DNA of 64,000 nt from Paenibacillus macquariensis (GCF_900156375.1 NZ_FTNK01000016.1:1-64000); one strand, 5' to 3'; shown: positions 29,308 to 38,169, counted from the stretch's first letter. The notes: generated from the letters alone by a model not told the origin. Translations and numbers: made by a program.

Positions 29308-29316
29308 AGAATATTA

Positions 29317-29348
29317 GATATGCTCAGCTCATAAGAGCTGAGCATATC
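29317..29348 (+). terminator. Intra-operon hairpin after the binding-protein gene
   Basis: A perfect 14-bp stem (arms 29317-29330 and 29335-29348) with loop ATAA and no T run. Position between the binding-protein gene and the permeases suggests an mRNA-stabilising or partial attenuation element giving more binding protein than membrane parts; that role is inferred from other ABC operons. Confidence 0.6.
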
Positions 29349-29373
29349 CACTTATAGGCCAGGGGGAATAGGA

Positions 29374-30336
29374 ATGAAGCAGTATATCATTCGACGGCTT
29401 TTGCAGATGATTCCTACGCTAATAGGCATATCTATCATTATTTTTGCCATTTCAGCGATGGTTCCAGGGGATTACATTACAGCGCGAGCGAATCCGAATA
29501 TGTCTATTGAGAAGCAAGAGCAACTTAGAGCTATATACGGACTGGATAAGCCAGATTATCAACGTTATTTTATATGGGCAGGTAATATGCTAAAAGGGAA
29601 TTTCGGGGATTCCATGCAACATAAGCAACCCGTAACGACTGTTATTAACACATATGTATGGAATTCATTCATTATGGGAATCTTCGCTTTGTTCTTCAGT
29701 TGGTTTATAGCGATGATCACCGGTATATTTTCAGCTAAATTTCAGTATTCTTTCTTTGATAAAGTAGTTACACTATTAGTATTTATATGTATGTCACTAC
29801 CGTCATTTTTCATAGGTCTATTACTCATTAAGTTCTTGGCACTAGATTTAAAACTGTTTCCCGTTGGAGGAATGAGTACTTCCGGGTTAAATGCTACGGG
29901 ATGGACATATTTCACTGACGTACTTAAACATAGCTTTTTACCCATTATGGTACTGACTATGTTATCTACAGGAAGCTTAACACGCTATTTCCGTACGAGT
30001 ATGTTGGAAGTCATCCGACAGGACTATATACGGACTGCAAGAGCTAAAGGTCTCAAAGAACGAACAGTTATATTTAAGCATGCATTTCGGAATGCGATGA
30101 TTCCTGCGATCACTCTACTTGGGTTTGAACTGCCAGGGCTGTTTGGTGGAGCTATGATTCTAGAGCAAATATTTGCATGGCCTGGTATCGGTCACATCTA
30201 TCTTAACTCAATTAGTATGAGAGATTACCCCTTTATGCTCGGGTTTACAATCTTTCTAGCCATGCTGACCCTAGTGGGTAATTTGCTTGCGGACGTGCTC
30301 TATGGAATTGCAGACCCCAGAATTCGTTTAAAGTAG
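29374..30336 (+). CDS. Peptide ABC transporter permease (OppB/DppB type)
   Basis: 320 aa. Starts MKQYIIRRLLQMIPTLIGISIIIFAI, typical OppB/DppB. Six transmembrane segments can be traced. The EAA loop that contacts the ATPases is RTARAKGLKERTVIFKHAFRNAMIPAIT near 225-250. First membrane subunit of the operon. Confidence 0.93.
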   Translation: MKQYIIRRLLQMIPTLIGISIIIFAISAMVPGDYITARANPNMSIEKQEQLRAIYGLDKPDYQRYFIWAGNMLKGNFGDSMQHKQPVTTVINTYVWNSFIMGIFALFFSWFIAMITGIFSAKFQYSFFDKVVTLLVFICMSLPSFFIGLLLIKFLALDLKLFPVGGMSTSGLNATGWTYFTDVLKHSFLPIMVLTMLSTGSLTRYFRTSMLEVIRQDYIRTARAKGLKERTVIFKHAFRNAMIPAITLLGFELPGLFGGAMILEQIFAWPGIGHIYLNSISMRDYPFMLGFTIFLAMLTLVGNLLADVLYGIADPRIRLK

Positions 30337-30348
30337 GAGGAGATTGCG

Positions 30349-31275
30349 TTGTCTGCTGATGTTATGCCTATAACGGAAAATAAAAATACCAAAAAAGCTA
30401 AAGCTGTTGATACACCGTGGAAAACGGCATTTCGCCGCTTTACCCGAAATAAGCTTGCGGTAATTGGATTTATAATGATTGTGTTTATGTTTATACTTTG
30501 TTTTTTAGGGCCTGTTTTCTCACCACATAATCTCTTCGATTATAGTTTGAAGAACAAGAACTTAGCACCTAACAGTATGTATTGGTTGGGTACAGATAAG
30601 CTAGGTCGCGATATCCTGCTTCGTATGATGTTGGCCGGTCGAATTTCTCTATTAGTTGGATTTGTTGCTACATTTATTGCAGTTATGATCGGTGCCACAT
30701 TGGGTGCCTTAGCGGGATTCTATGGAAAAATTATTGATACGATCATTATGCGTGTTGCTGATATTTTCATGGCTCTTCCACTGCTGCCAATCTTGATTAT
30801 TCTTGGAGCTGTTCTATCGGATCTGAAGGTAGATCCCAGCAGTAGAATATACTACTTGATGGTCATTATTGGGGTTCTTAACTGGACAACCTTAGCACGG
30901 CTTGTACGGGGACAAATCTTAACGCTTCGTGAACAAGAGTTCATGCAAGCGACGGAAGCACTAGGTCTCAAAGATGGACGTAAAATATTTAAGCATTTGT
31001 TACCAAACACGATTCCAGTGATTATCGTCACAGCAACACTTAGTGTAGCTGGTGCCATTCTAACGGAGTCAGCACTTAGTTTCTTAGGAGTTGGTGTCGT
31101 ACCACCTACACCATCTTGGGGTAACATGATCTCGGCTGCGAACAATCTGATTGATTTCCGAAAGAGACCATGGCTATGGATTCCACCAGGTATGTGTATT
31201 TTGATCACGTCGGTTGCAATCAACTTGATTGGTGATGGATTACGCGACGCACTGGATCCAAAAACGAAAAAATAA
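30349..31275 (+). CDS. Peptide ABC transporter permease (OppC/DppC type)
   Basis: 308 aa, TTG start with AGGAGGAG upstream. N-terminal OppC motif WKTAFRRFTRNKLAVIGF, GTDKLGRDILLRMMLAGRISL near 85-105 and EAA loop MQATEALGLKDGRKIFKHLLPN near 200-222; about six transmembrane segments. It pairs with the OppB-type permease 12 bp upstream. Confidence 0.93.
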   Translation: MSADVMPITENKNTKKAKAVDTPWKTAFRRFTRNKLAVIGFIMIVFMFILCFLGPVFSPHNLFDYSLKNKNLAPNSMYWLGTDKLGRDILLRMMLAGRISLLVGFVATFIAVMIGATLGALAGFYGKIIDTIIMRVADIFMALPLLPILIILGAVLSDLKVDPSSRIYYLMVIIGVLNWTTLARLVRGQILTLREQEFMQATEALGLKDGRKIFKHLLPNTIPVIIVTATLSVAGAILTESALSFLGVGVVPPTPSWGNMISAANNLIDFRKRPWLWIPPGMCILITSVAINLIGDGLRDALDPKTKK

Positions 31276-31385
31276 TGATTGTTTGAATACAAAGTACAAG
31301 TGATGTAGGCAGCGAAAGCTGCTTCCTTGAACAACGTCGGTTGTCGTTACAACAAAACCGATATCTTCAAGATGGGAGATGCAAT

Positions 31386-32375
31386 ATGGTAAAAGACTTA
31401 GTAGAGTTCCGTAATTTGGAGACACACTTTCACACAACGGCAGGTACGGTAAAGGCTGTAGATAACGTTAGTTTTACCATTCGTGAGGGCGAAACATTAT
31501 GTGTTGTCGGCGAGTCAGGTTGCGGCAAGAGTGTAACAGCGATGTCACTTATGCAATTAATTGAATCACCACCGGGCAAAATTGTCGGGGGAGAGATTCT
31601 ATTCGAAGGCCGAGATTTGCTCAAATTAAGTAAGAGGGATATGTCGAAGATTCGCGGGAATGAAATATCTATGATATTTCAAGAGCCGATGTCTTCATTA
31701 AATCCAGTACTTACGATTGGACATCAAATTAGCGAACCGTTGATGTTGCACATGTTGCTAGATCGTAAAGCAGCTAAGAAGCGTGCGATTGAACTAATTA
31801 CCCTCGTGGGGATTTCACGTCCAGACAAAATATTTGATTCGTATCCACATGAGTTAAGTGGTGGAATGCGTCAGCGGATCATGATCGCTATTGCGTTAAG
31901 TTGTGATCCTAAATTGCTCATTGCAGATGAGCCAACGACTGCACTTGACGTAACCATTCAAGCACAGATACTAGATTTGATGCGTGATATTAAGCAAAAG
32001 CTTAATACGTCTATTATGTTAATTACACATGATCTAGGTGTAGTTGCTGAGATGGCGGACTATGTTGTCGTGATGTATGCAGGTAAGGTAATTGAAGAAG
32101 CTCCAGTATTGGAACTGTTCCAAGATCCACAACATCCGTATACAAAGGGATTGCTCAAAGCCAAACCAATTATTAATCAGAAACAGGAACGTCTGTATTC
32201 AATACCAGGTCAAGTTCCCAATCCAATTGACCTTGAAGATAATTGTCATTTCCATGATCGTTGTGAATTTTGCATGGATATTTGTAAAGTTAAACAACCT
32301 CCATTCAGAACGCACGGCAAAGACAACCATAAATCAGCTTGCTGGTTATATGAAGAAGAGAGGGAAGTACTTTGA
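31386..32375 (+). CDS. Peptide ABC transporter ATP-binding protein (OppD/DppD type)
   Basis: 329 aa from ATG 31386 (GGGAGA upstream); the longer reading frame from 31341 adds non-family residues. Walker A GESGCGKSVT near 39-48, signature LSGGMRQR near 157-164, Walker B LLIADEPTTALD. The C-terminal HFHDRCEFCMDICKVKQPPF has the cysteines typical of OppD-type ATPases, some of which bind an Fe-S cluster. Overlaps the next gene by 4 bp. Confidence 0.93.
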   Translation: MVKDLVEFRNLETHFHTTAGTVKAVDNVSFTIREGETLCVVGESGCGKSVTAMSLMQLIESPPGKIVGGEILFEGRDLLKLSKRDMSKIRGNEISMIFQEPMSSLNPVLTIGHQISEPLMLHMLLDRKAAKKRAIELITLVGISRPDKIFDSYPHELSGGMRQRIMIAIALSCDPKLLIADEPTTALDVTIQAQILDLMRDIKQKLNTSIMLITHDLGVVAEMADYVVVMYAGKVIEEAPVLELFQDPQHPYTKGLLKAKPIINQKQERLYSIPGQVPNPIDLEDNCHFHDRCEFCMDICKVKQPPFRTHGKDNHKSACWLYEEEREVL

Positions 32376-33337
32376 AAGAAGTCTTAATGCAAGTAGACAA
32401 TTTAAAGAAATACTTCCCGATCACTGGTGGGGTCTTTCAACGTACGGTAGGTAATGTGAAAGCGGTTGATGATGTTTCATTTCGTATTCACAGAGGCGAA
32501 TCCCTTGGTCTAGTGGGTGAATCTGGTTGTGGGAAGAGTACTATTGGTAGAACCATTCTTCGCTTGAATGAAAAGACGGATGGAACCGTTCTATTTCAAG
32601 GGAAAGACCTGTATAAACTGCCTAAAGAGGAATTGCGTCGTATGCGTCCGAAGATGCAAATCGTGTTCCAAGATCCATTTAGTTCACTGAATCCTCGGAT
32701 CAAAGTTGGCCAAGCGATTGGTGAAGCTCTGTATGATCATGGTGTTACCGATTCAAAGGTAGTGCGCGAACGTGTATTAGAGACAATGAACATTTGTGGT
32801 CTTGCTAGTTATCAGTATGATCGTTATCCTCATGAATTCTCTGGTGGACAAAGACAACGTATCGGGATTGCTCGTGCATTGATCATGAATCCAGAGTTTA
32901 TTGTGGCAGACGAGCCTGTATCAGCTCTAGATGTATCGATCCAAGCACAGATTATTAACTTGCTTAGTGATCTGCAGCGTGATAAGCAATTAACGTATTT
33001 GTTTATTTCCCATGATTTAAGCGTGGTGGAGCATTTATGCGACCGAGTAGGGGTTATGTATCTTGGATCCATGGTAGAGATGAGTAGCACGGAAGAGCTA
33101 TTCCGTAATCCACTACATCCTTACACCAAAGCCTTGATGTCTGCTATACCTGTTCCGGATCCAACGTATAAGAGGGACAGAGTTGTGCTACAAGGTGATA
33201 TACCGAGTCCTGCAAATCCACCTTCTGGATGTAAGTTCCATACCCGTTGTCCTATTGCATCAGATATTTGTAAGCAACAAGCTCCGGAGTACCGTGATGT
33301 TGGCAATGATCATTTAGTTGCTTGTCATTTCGTATAA
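32372..33337 (+). CDS. Peptide ABC transporter ATP-binding protein (OppF/DppF type)
   Basis: 321 aa, TTG start inside the TTGA overlap with the OppD-type gene, so probably translationally coupled. Walker A GESGCGKSTIGRTI near 51-64, signature FSGGQRQRIGIARAL near 155, Walker B FIVADEPVSALDVS, C-terminal CKFHTRCPIASDICKQQAPEY. Second ATPase of the heterodimeric importer. Confidence 0.93.
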   Translation: MKEVLMQVDNLKKYFPITGGVFQRTVGNVKAVDDVSFRIHRGESLGLVGESGCGKSTIGRTILRLNEKTDGTVLFQGKDLYKLPKEELRRMRPKMQIVFQDPFSSLNPRIKVGQAIGEALYDHGVTDSKVVRERVLETMNICGLASYQYDRYPHEFSGGQRQRIGIARALIMNPEFIVADEPVSALDVSIQAQIINLLSDLQRDKQLTYLFISHDLSVVEHLCDRVGVMYLGSMVEMSSTEELFRNPLHPYTKALMSAIPVPDPTYKRDRVVLQGDIPSPANPPSGCKFHTRCPIASDICKQQAPEYRDVGNDHLVACHFV

Positions 33338-33369
33338 AGTGATAGCTTCTTCATTATGGATAGATATCA

Positions 33370-33419
33370 TAAAACTAGAAAACCGTTAGGGAACAGGTCT
33401 CTTACGGCTTTCTAGTTTT
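33370..33419 (+). terminator. Terminator of the peptide-transporter operon
   Basis: AAACTAGAAA..CCGT ... ACGG..TTTCTAGTTTTG, an imperfect long stem ending in a T-rich stretch. Confidence 0.65.
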
Positions 33420-33473
33420 GGCTCAGTAGAAAAGTGGGCTTGCCAGCAATCGATAATAGTTGATACAACGTTA

Positions 33474-33506
33474 GACCTTCTACATGAATTTGTAGGAGGT
33501 TTTTTG
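33474..33506 (+). terminator. Second hairpin with T run
   Basis: ACCTTCTACA ... TGTAGGAGGT followed by TTTTTT; lies between the transporter operon and rpsR and may be a back-up terminator. Confidence 0.6.
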
Positions 33507-33529
33507 GCGTTAATAAATATGAAATGAAG

Positions 33530-33566
33530 AGACAAAAAAAAGACGACTCGAAAGTCGTCTTTTTCG
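33530..33566 (-). terminator. Terminator of the rpsF-ssb-rpsR operon (bidirectional)
   Basis: GACGACT CGAA AGTCGTC stem with T runs on both strands (TTTTTTTT on minus, TTTTTC on plus). On the minus strand it lies just after the rpsR stop. Confidence 0.8.
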
Positions 33567-33575
33567 TCATAACTA

Positions 33576-33848
33576 CTATTCAGTAGTATATGGTAACAAT
33601 GCGATTTGACGAGAGCGTTTGATAGCAATTGTCAATGCACGTTGATATTTTGCACTAGTACCTGTTACACGACGCGGCAAAATCTTTCCGCGTTCGCTAA
33701 CAAATTTCTTGAGCAAGTCAATATCTTTATAGTCAATATGAGTAATTTTGTTGGCAGTAAAGAAACATACTTTTTTACGTTTATTACGTCCACCACGGCG
33801 TGCCGGTCTCTTATCGTTATCGGCAGCTTCTCTTGGTTTAAAAGCCAT
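33576..33848 (-). CDS. rpsR: 30S ribosomal protein S18
   Basis: 90 aa. KKVCFFTANKITHIDYKDIDLLKKFVSERGKILPRRVTGTSAKYQRALTIAIKRSRQIALLPY is S18. Only one cysteine, so it is the non-zinc-ribbon form. Last gene of rpsF-ssb-rpsR. Confidence 0.97.
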   Translation of the reverse strand: MAFKPREAADNDKRPARRGGRNKRKKVCFFTANKITHIDYKDIDLLKKFVSERGKILPRRVTGTSAKYQRALTIAIKRSRQIALLPYTTE

Positions 33849-33869
33849 GCTAGTCAGTCCTTTCCGTTG

Positions 33870-34361
33870 TTAAAATGGCAAATCATCATCCGAAATATCT
33901 ATCGGTTTTCCGTCATCGGAAAAAGGATCCTGATTGTTGTTTTTATTGCGCGAGGGTTGATTTCCACGTGGTTCGCCTCCATAAGAAGGTTCTTCACGTG
34001 TAGCATTACTATTTCCAGCATTGCCACTTCCACTTTCGCCTTTGGATGATTCCAAGAATCGAACATTATCGGCAATAACTTCAGTAACGTATACACGTTT
34101 ACCTTCGTTATTCTCGTAATTCCGAACTTGAATGCGTCCTTCGACTGCCGTTAAGCGACCTTTACGTAAATAGTTAGCGCAAGTCTCTGCAAGTTGTCTC
34201 CAGGTTACGACCGGAATGAAATCCGCTTCGCGCTCCCCGCCTTGTGCCGTAAACGGACGGTCTACAGCGAGCGTAAATTGCGTTACTGCCACCCCTGAAG
34301 GTGTATAGCGCAATTCAGGATCCTTAGTCAATCGGCCGATCAGTATGACACGATTCAACAA
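33870..34361 (-). CDS. ssb: Single-stranded DNA-binding protein
   Basis: 163 aa. OB fold starting MLNRVILIGRLTKDPELRYTPSGVAVTQFTLAVDRPF, then a Gly/Asn/Ser/Glu-rich linker from about 108, and the acidic tip DISDDDLPF used to bind partner proteins. The ribosomal neighbours rpsF and rpsR are conserved in Firmicutes. Confidence 0.96.
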   Translation of the reverse strand: MLNRVILIGRLTKDPELRYTPSGVAVTQFTLAVDRPFTAQGGEREADFIPVVTWRQLAETCANYLRKGRLTAVEGRIQVRNYENNEGKRVYVTEVIADNVRFLESSKGESGSGNAGNSNATREEPSYGGEPRGNQPSRNKNNNQDPFSDDGKPIDISDDDLPF

Positions 34362-34409
34362 TTTAAGTCCCCCTCCCTCAAGCGATTTAACTACAAAACC
34401 GAAAATGAA

Positions 34410-34694
34410 TTATGCTACGTCATTGGTAATGAGATAACGAATTACTTCGTCAGAAATCTTCATAAGACGTTCTAGTTCGTTAATAACTTCTGGTGTACCG
34501 TTGAAGTTAACCAAAACGAAAGTTCCGTCATTGAATTTCTTGATCTCATACGCAAGACGGCGTTTACCCATTACATCATGCTTTGTAATTTCTCCACCGT
34601 TGGAGATAATGCCTTGGAATTTTTCGACTGTAGCTTGAACGACATCTTGTTCAATGTCAGGACGAATAATGTACATCACTTCATATTTGCGCAT
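34410..34694 (-). CDS. rpsF: 30S ribosomal protein S6
   Basis: 94 aa. MRKYEVMYIIRPDIEQDVVQATVEKFQGII and GKRRLAYEIKKFNDGTFVLVNF are typical S6. A full AAGGAGGTG precedes the ATG. First gene of rpsF-ssb-rpsR, with a structured leader upstream. Confidence 0.97.
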   Translation of the reverse strand: MRKYEVMYIIRPDIEQDVVQATVEKFQGIISNGGEITKHDVMGKRRLAYEIKKFNDGTFVLVNFNGTPEVINELERLMKISDEVIRYLITNDVA

Positions 34695-34703
34695 ATTTTT
34701 TCA

Positions 34704-34770
34704 CCTCCTTATGGACTCACGGCCCCTGATTTAACTCAGGAGCAAGGAACGAGCGTAAACTCGCACCTGA
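34704..34770 (-). promoter_or_regulatory. Candidate S6:S18 autoregulatory mRNA leader
   Basis: Between promoter and rpsF the minus strand folds into GCGAG TTTA CGCTCG-type and CTCCTGA/TCAGGGG hairpins, with GGGGCCGTGAGTCC just before the ribosome site. The S6:S18 complex is known to bind an rpsF leader through an exposed CCG in such a stem; the CCG here fits. I could not compare to the covariance model. Confidence 0.55.
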
Positions 34771-34772
34771 TT

Positions 34773-34801
34773 AATATAACAAATAGTTATGTTATAAGCA
34801 A
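34773..34801 (-). promoter_or_regulatory. rpsF operon promoter
   Basis: Minus strand TTGCTT (34796-34801), 17-bp spacer, TATATT (34773-34778). Transcription would start a few bases upstream of the leader hairpins. Confidence 0.7.
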
Positions 34802-34909
34802 GCTTTGCTTACCCCTTTTCCCCAATGCCAATAGATGGACACATGATTATCGCTTGCTGGTACACACTAATGGAGAAATCCATTTTTATATTTCAAGGAG
34901 GATGCACAA

Positions 34910-35104
34910 ATGGGCGAAGGAACAGAATTCAAACCTGGAGACAAGGCGCCAAACAATGGACATTACATGGAGTTCGGAGACATTGGTCTTGAGACTACAA
35001 TTGTTGATCCGAAGCACGTGACGTTGCGTAAAGGAGAACGATTCCCTGACACGTCCAACAAGGATCGAGTATGGAAAAAGAAACACAAAGGGAAATCCCA
35101 TTAA
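34910..35104 (+). CDS. YjzC-like small protein
   Basis: 64 aa. GEGTEFKPGDKAPNNGHYMEFGD...TTIVDPKHVTLRKGERFPDTSNKDRVWKKK fits the YjzC-like family of small Bacillales proteins, function unknown. AAGGAGG lies 6 nt upstream of the ATG. Divergent from rpsF. Confidence 0.8.
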   Translation: MGEGTEFKPGDKAPNNGHYMEFGDIGLETTIVDPKHVTLRKGERFPDTSNKDRVWKKKHKGKSH

Positions 35105-35346
35105 TAAAAATTAATTAGATCATGTATAAGAATGGCTCACTTGGATCATACTATTTTCAAGCGGTGCATGAGAGAGGTGTGGTTCCGTTGGACTTCAGAG
35201 TCAGTGGATATGGCGCCTTACCCTTCAAAGGGCGGTAGTCATGCCACGAGAAATATGCAATTTGTTATTTAAAACGTAACTTTTGTTATATTTTTGAACA
35301 GATCACAAGGAAATCTAGAAACGCTACATTAAAGGAGCGCTGGCCT

Positions 35347-35391
35347 ATGCCAATTCACATTAAGCAAGCACGCGGTTTGCTTCGAGCGTAA
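35347..35391 (+). CDS. Possible 14-aa micro-ORF (MPIHIKQARGLLRA)
   Basis: A strong AAAGGAG lies 9 nt before the ATG. The 14-codon frame ends in TAA and is followed 54 bp later by an 11-bp hairpin with GAAA loop. An upstream TTGTTA/TTATAT pair near 35264-35292 could be a promoter, though with an 18-bp spacer. The layout looks like a mini gene or leader peptide, but the peptide is cationic and unknown to me; no gene follows on this strand for 700 bp, so it is not an obvious attenuator. Confidence 0.4.
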   Translation: MPIHIKQARGLLRA

Positions 35392-35444
35392 GTTCACTTT
35401 AATTGTAATTGTAGAAGAAATCCAAATCATCAAGCACCGCTGTC

Positions 35445-35470
35445 AAGAAGGATCCGAAAGGGTCCTTCTT
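35445..35470 (+). terminator. Hairpin with GAAA tetraloop
   Basis: 11-bp stem AAGAAGGATCC/GGGTCCTTCTT (one G-T pair) around GAAA. T run after the stem is weak (TGGCTTGTCTT), so termination is uncertain. Confidence 0.5.
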
Positions 35471-35609
35471 TGGCTTGTCTTGGAACACTTATGGAACTTA
35501 TGGAGCTGGCGCTCTTAAGTTGGTGAATCATTCGATGTCAGCCCGTATAAAACTGAAATTATTTAGTAGTTGTCATGTCAAGGAGAGCAATCAGCAATCA
35601 TTTTCCATA

Positions 35610-35645
35610 TAAAAAAACCTCCAATATCTTAATAGGAGGTTTGTA
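35610..35645 (-). terminator. Terminator after tRNA-Ser
   Basis: Minus strand AACCTCC TATTAAGATATT GGAGGTT TTTTT, 27 bp downstream of the tRNA. Confidence 0.75.
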
Positions 35646-35671
35646 TCTTAATATTAATATGTCATAAGTAA

Positions 35672-35762
35672 TGGCGGAAAGAGTGGGAGTCGAACCCACG
35701 CACGCCTTGCGACGCCTAACTGATTTCGAGTCAGCCCCCTTGGACCACTTGGGTACCTTTCC
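35672..35762 (-). tRNA. tRNA-Ser (CGA)
   Basis: Full cloverleaf on the minus strand: acceptor GGAAAGG/TCTTTCC (one G-U), U8-A9, anticodon loop with CGA in TGACT-CGAAATCA context, long class II variable arm GGCGTCGCAAGGCGT-type, T loop GTTCGACTC, discriminator G and encoded CCA. Long variable arm and G73 fit serine. Confidence 0.95.
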
Positions 35763-36098
35763 GCAGCAAGAATGATTTTATCATAGCCATTGTAAGTTCG
35801 CAAGGGATTGATACATTTTATGTTTATATATTGTTCCGTTTTCCTGCAGTTAATTCCCCTTTATGTTGTTATTTCTAATAGAAGCAAACAAGGTGAAGCG
35901 AGCATATAAAAGTTTCTTTTTACCCATTTAACGTATACAATAGTTTGGTATGACACTTTTTTATATTATTAGATTCATTTATGAAATAAGCTGTTTAATA
36001 CGAAAAGGGAGGTCTAATTTGAGTTAGCGCTTCATGTAACTTATATTAACAATCACGCTATTTATTTATACTCCACATATAGAGAAGGAACTAGAATA

Positions 36099-37091
36099 AT
36101 GACAAAGAAAACAAAAAAAATGGTCATAGCAGCGGTAGTGCTAGTCTTGATTGCATCAGGCGCTTTTGCATTCCGTAAGCCATTGGCATTGCTTGCATTT
36201 GATATATTTCTATCCGACCAGGTAGAGAATACACTTGAAAAGAAGTCATATAAGCCACTTGAAGGCGATTTAACGAAGGCAGAAAATATTGCAGTACAGA
36301 CGAAACCCTTTTCTGTTCTATTATTAGGTACAGATCAGCGTGGAAACGAACCTGCGCGTTCGGATACAATGATTTACTCCGTGATAAGACCTAAAGAGTC
36401 AAAAGTATTATTGGTTTCCATTCCACGTGACACCTATACCGAGATTATTGGGAAAGGTAAGAAGGATAAGATCAATCATGCCTTCGCATTTGGCGGACAA
36501 CAGATGGCTAAAGATACGACAGAGGCTTTGCTTGACCATACGTTAGACTACTATGCTACGATTAATTTCGTGGGATTAAGGGATGCGGTGGATGCGCTTG
36601 GTGGCGTGGAACTTCCGATTCAGAAGGACATCGTCAATAAGGGTGCAGATCATGAGAAATTCACGATCAAAGCAAATCAGTCTATTTACAACGGTACAGA
36701 CGCTTTAAATTATGTGCGTTATCGTGAGGATAGTGACTTTAATCGTACGAAGAGACAACAGGTCTTCTTAGATCAGGTGGCTAAAAAGATGATGAACCTG
36801 AATCAAATCACGAAGATCCGACAATTACTAGACATCATGGGTACTAACCTACAGACAAACATGCAACCGAAATTTATCATCGATCTGAGTAAACAATTAC
36901 TCACTGGAAGTGCAGTAGAGATTACAAGCTTTACGGTTATGGGTGAAAGCATGCGATTGAACGGTATATCCTATGACCGTGTTGATGAAGATGATCTCAA
37001 ATTCGCTCAAGACTTAATAGACAATTGGATGAATAGTGCCACACCAACATATCAGTTGCTGACGCCAGAAGATCAGGTTAAAGCACAGTAA
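36099..37091 (+). CDS. LytR-CpsA-Psr (LCP) family protein
   Basis: 330 aa. N-terminal membrane anchor (about 8-27), then an LCP domain: LLLGTDQRGNEPARSDTMI near 75-93, LLVSIPRDTYTEI, KINHAFAFGG near 130 and YVRYREDSDFNRTKRQQVFL near 208-227 carry the conserved Arg/Asp residues. LCP enzymes attach wall polymers such as teichoic acids to peptidoglycan on the outside of the membrane. Single-gene unit with a terminator after it. Confidence 0.92.
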   Translation: MTKKTKKMVIAAVVLVLIASGAFAFRKPLALLAFDIFLSDQVENTLEKKSYKPLEGDLTKAENIAVQTKPFSVLLLGTDQRGNEPARSDTMIYSVIRPKESKVLLVSIPRDTYTEIIGKGKKDKINHAFAFGGQQMAKDTTEALLDHTLDYYATINFVGLRDAVDALGGVELPIQKDIVNKGADHEKFTIKANQSIYNGTDALNYVRYREDSDFNRTKRQQVFLDQVAKKMMNLNQITKIRQLLDIMGTNLQTNMQPKFIIDLSKQLLTGSAVEITSFTVMGESMRLNGISYDRVDEDDLKFAQDLIDNWMNSATPTYQLLTPEDQVKAQ

Positions 37092-37099
37092 GTCAATTA

Positions 37100-37138
37100 A
37101 ACCAGCAGCCCAGCCGAGAAGGGCTGCTGGTTTAGCTT
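37100..37138 (+). terminator. Terminator after the LCP gene
   Basis: AAACCAGCAGCCC ... GGGCTGCTGGTTT stem followed by AGCTTTTAT. Confidence 0.75.
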
Positions 37139-37215
37139 TTATATGGAACATTTATGGGTTGTAAACGTATGAAGGAAGAGAACTTGTATCAAGAATTAAG
37201 GAGGAATTGTTGTAT

Positions 37216-37644
37216 ATGAATATTGCATTTTTCCTACTTCCTAAACAGGAAGTGGTATGTTTGACGCTTGAATCGACGCTAAGGCAGACGCTTGAACGAA
37301 TGGAGTTCCACAGGTATACTTCTGTGCCTATGTTGGATAATAAAGGTGAGTACGCTGGAACGATTACGGAAGGCGACTTATTATGGTATATGAAAAATTC
37401 CGAAGGGAAAGTTACTTTTGAGAATGCTTCAAAGTTTCTAATAAAGGATATTCCTATTAAGATGAGCAATAAGCCTGTTTCGATAGATGCCAATATGGAA
37501 GACTTGATTAGCTTAGCAAAAGTTCAGAACTTTGTTCCTGTAGTGGATGACATGAATCGTTTTATTGGCATTGTACGTAGAAGTCAGGTTATTGAATATT
37601 GCGAAAAGTTTGTAACTAGAGAGTCCACTAATTCTAATCCATAA
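37216..37644 (+). CDS. CBS domain-pair protein
   Basis: 142 aa from ATG 37216 (AAGGAGG 11 nt upstream; TTG 37207 is too close to it). Two CBS domains: YTSVPMLDNKGEYAGTITEGDLLWYM near 34-60 and VQNFVPVVDDMNRFIGIVRRSQVIEY near 105-130. Such stand-alone pairs bind adenine nucleotides; the target is unknown. Confidence 0.85.
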   Translation: MNIAFFLLPKQEVVCLTLESTLRQTLERMEFHRYTSVPMLDNKGEYAGTITEGDLLWYMKNSEGKVTFENASKFLIKDIPIKMSNKPVSIDANMEDLISLAKVQNFVPVVDDMNRFIGIVRRSQVIEYCEKFVTRESTNSNP

Positions 37645-37851
37645 TACAGTTAACTTCGATGAAGTATGCTCTTCTTGCCAGAAGCTTTGAGTGTAGGCAA
37701 CACCTTTTTGTGATATAATCGAGAATAAAGCTTTTTCAAAATATAATACAGCATGAGTTTAACTTGATACGCTATTCCTTATATTTCTGCTAAAACGGGT
37801 GTTGTCCTTGAATAAGGATGGCATAGCTGTTTCCACTTGGGGGAGGTTAAT

Positions 37852-38163
37852 GTGTCCAACATGCCAAAGGATTTAGATGTAGCCAAACGCGCTAAAGTGA
37901 TTGAATGGCTAAAGACCGAGGTGGTCGATCATGTATCCCGACTATTTAAGGCGTTATGGGAAGGGAGTACAGCCCGTGTAAGTGACAGCATAGCTAGCTT
38001 GATTATGAGCTCGTACATTCTGGGACGAAGGCTTGGCGTGTCTTATCGGGAGATCGATGAGCTGTTGATTGACAAACTCAAAAAGCATAAGCAAGAAGGA
38101 CATCAGTTAGAAGAATGGTACCAAGATATTTCAACACTTGAAGAACATTTGCGTAAGAGGTGA
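37852..38163 (+). CDS. MazG-like family protein
   Basis: 103 aa from GTG 37852, placed by GGGGGAGG 6 nt upstream; ATG 37861 is the alternative. Helical: LWEGSTARVSDSIASLIMSSYILGRRLGVSYREIDELLIDKLKKHKQEGHQLEEWYQDIS resembles the MazG-like small proteins next to yybS in Bacillales. The all-alpha NTP-pyrophosphatase fold is implied, activity unproven. It is 6 bp before the DUF2232 gene, probably one operon running to dnaB. Confidence 0.8.
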   Translation: MSNMPKDLDVAKRAKVIEWLKTEVVDHVSRLFKALWEGSTARVSDSIASLIMSSYILGRRLGVSYREIDELLIDKLKKHKQEGHQLEEWYQDISTLEEHLRKR

Positions 38164-38169
38164 ATTGAT

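Larger units (their letters stand above)
35105..36098. other. Mostly non-coding 1 kb with tRNA-Ser
   Basis: Holds a possible 14-codon ORF (35347-35391), a GAAA-loop hairpin (35445-35470), a terminator (35610-35645) and tRNA-Ser (35672-35762), listed separately. 35763-36098 is AT-rich and shows nothing I can name; the promoter of the LCP gene is presumably there. Confidence 0.6.

Noticed and set aside
35122..35238. 38-codon ORF (MYKNGSLGSYYFQ...)
   Set aside because: No ribosome site before the ATG and no family resemblance; open frame of this length is expected by chance.
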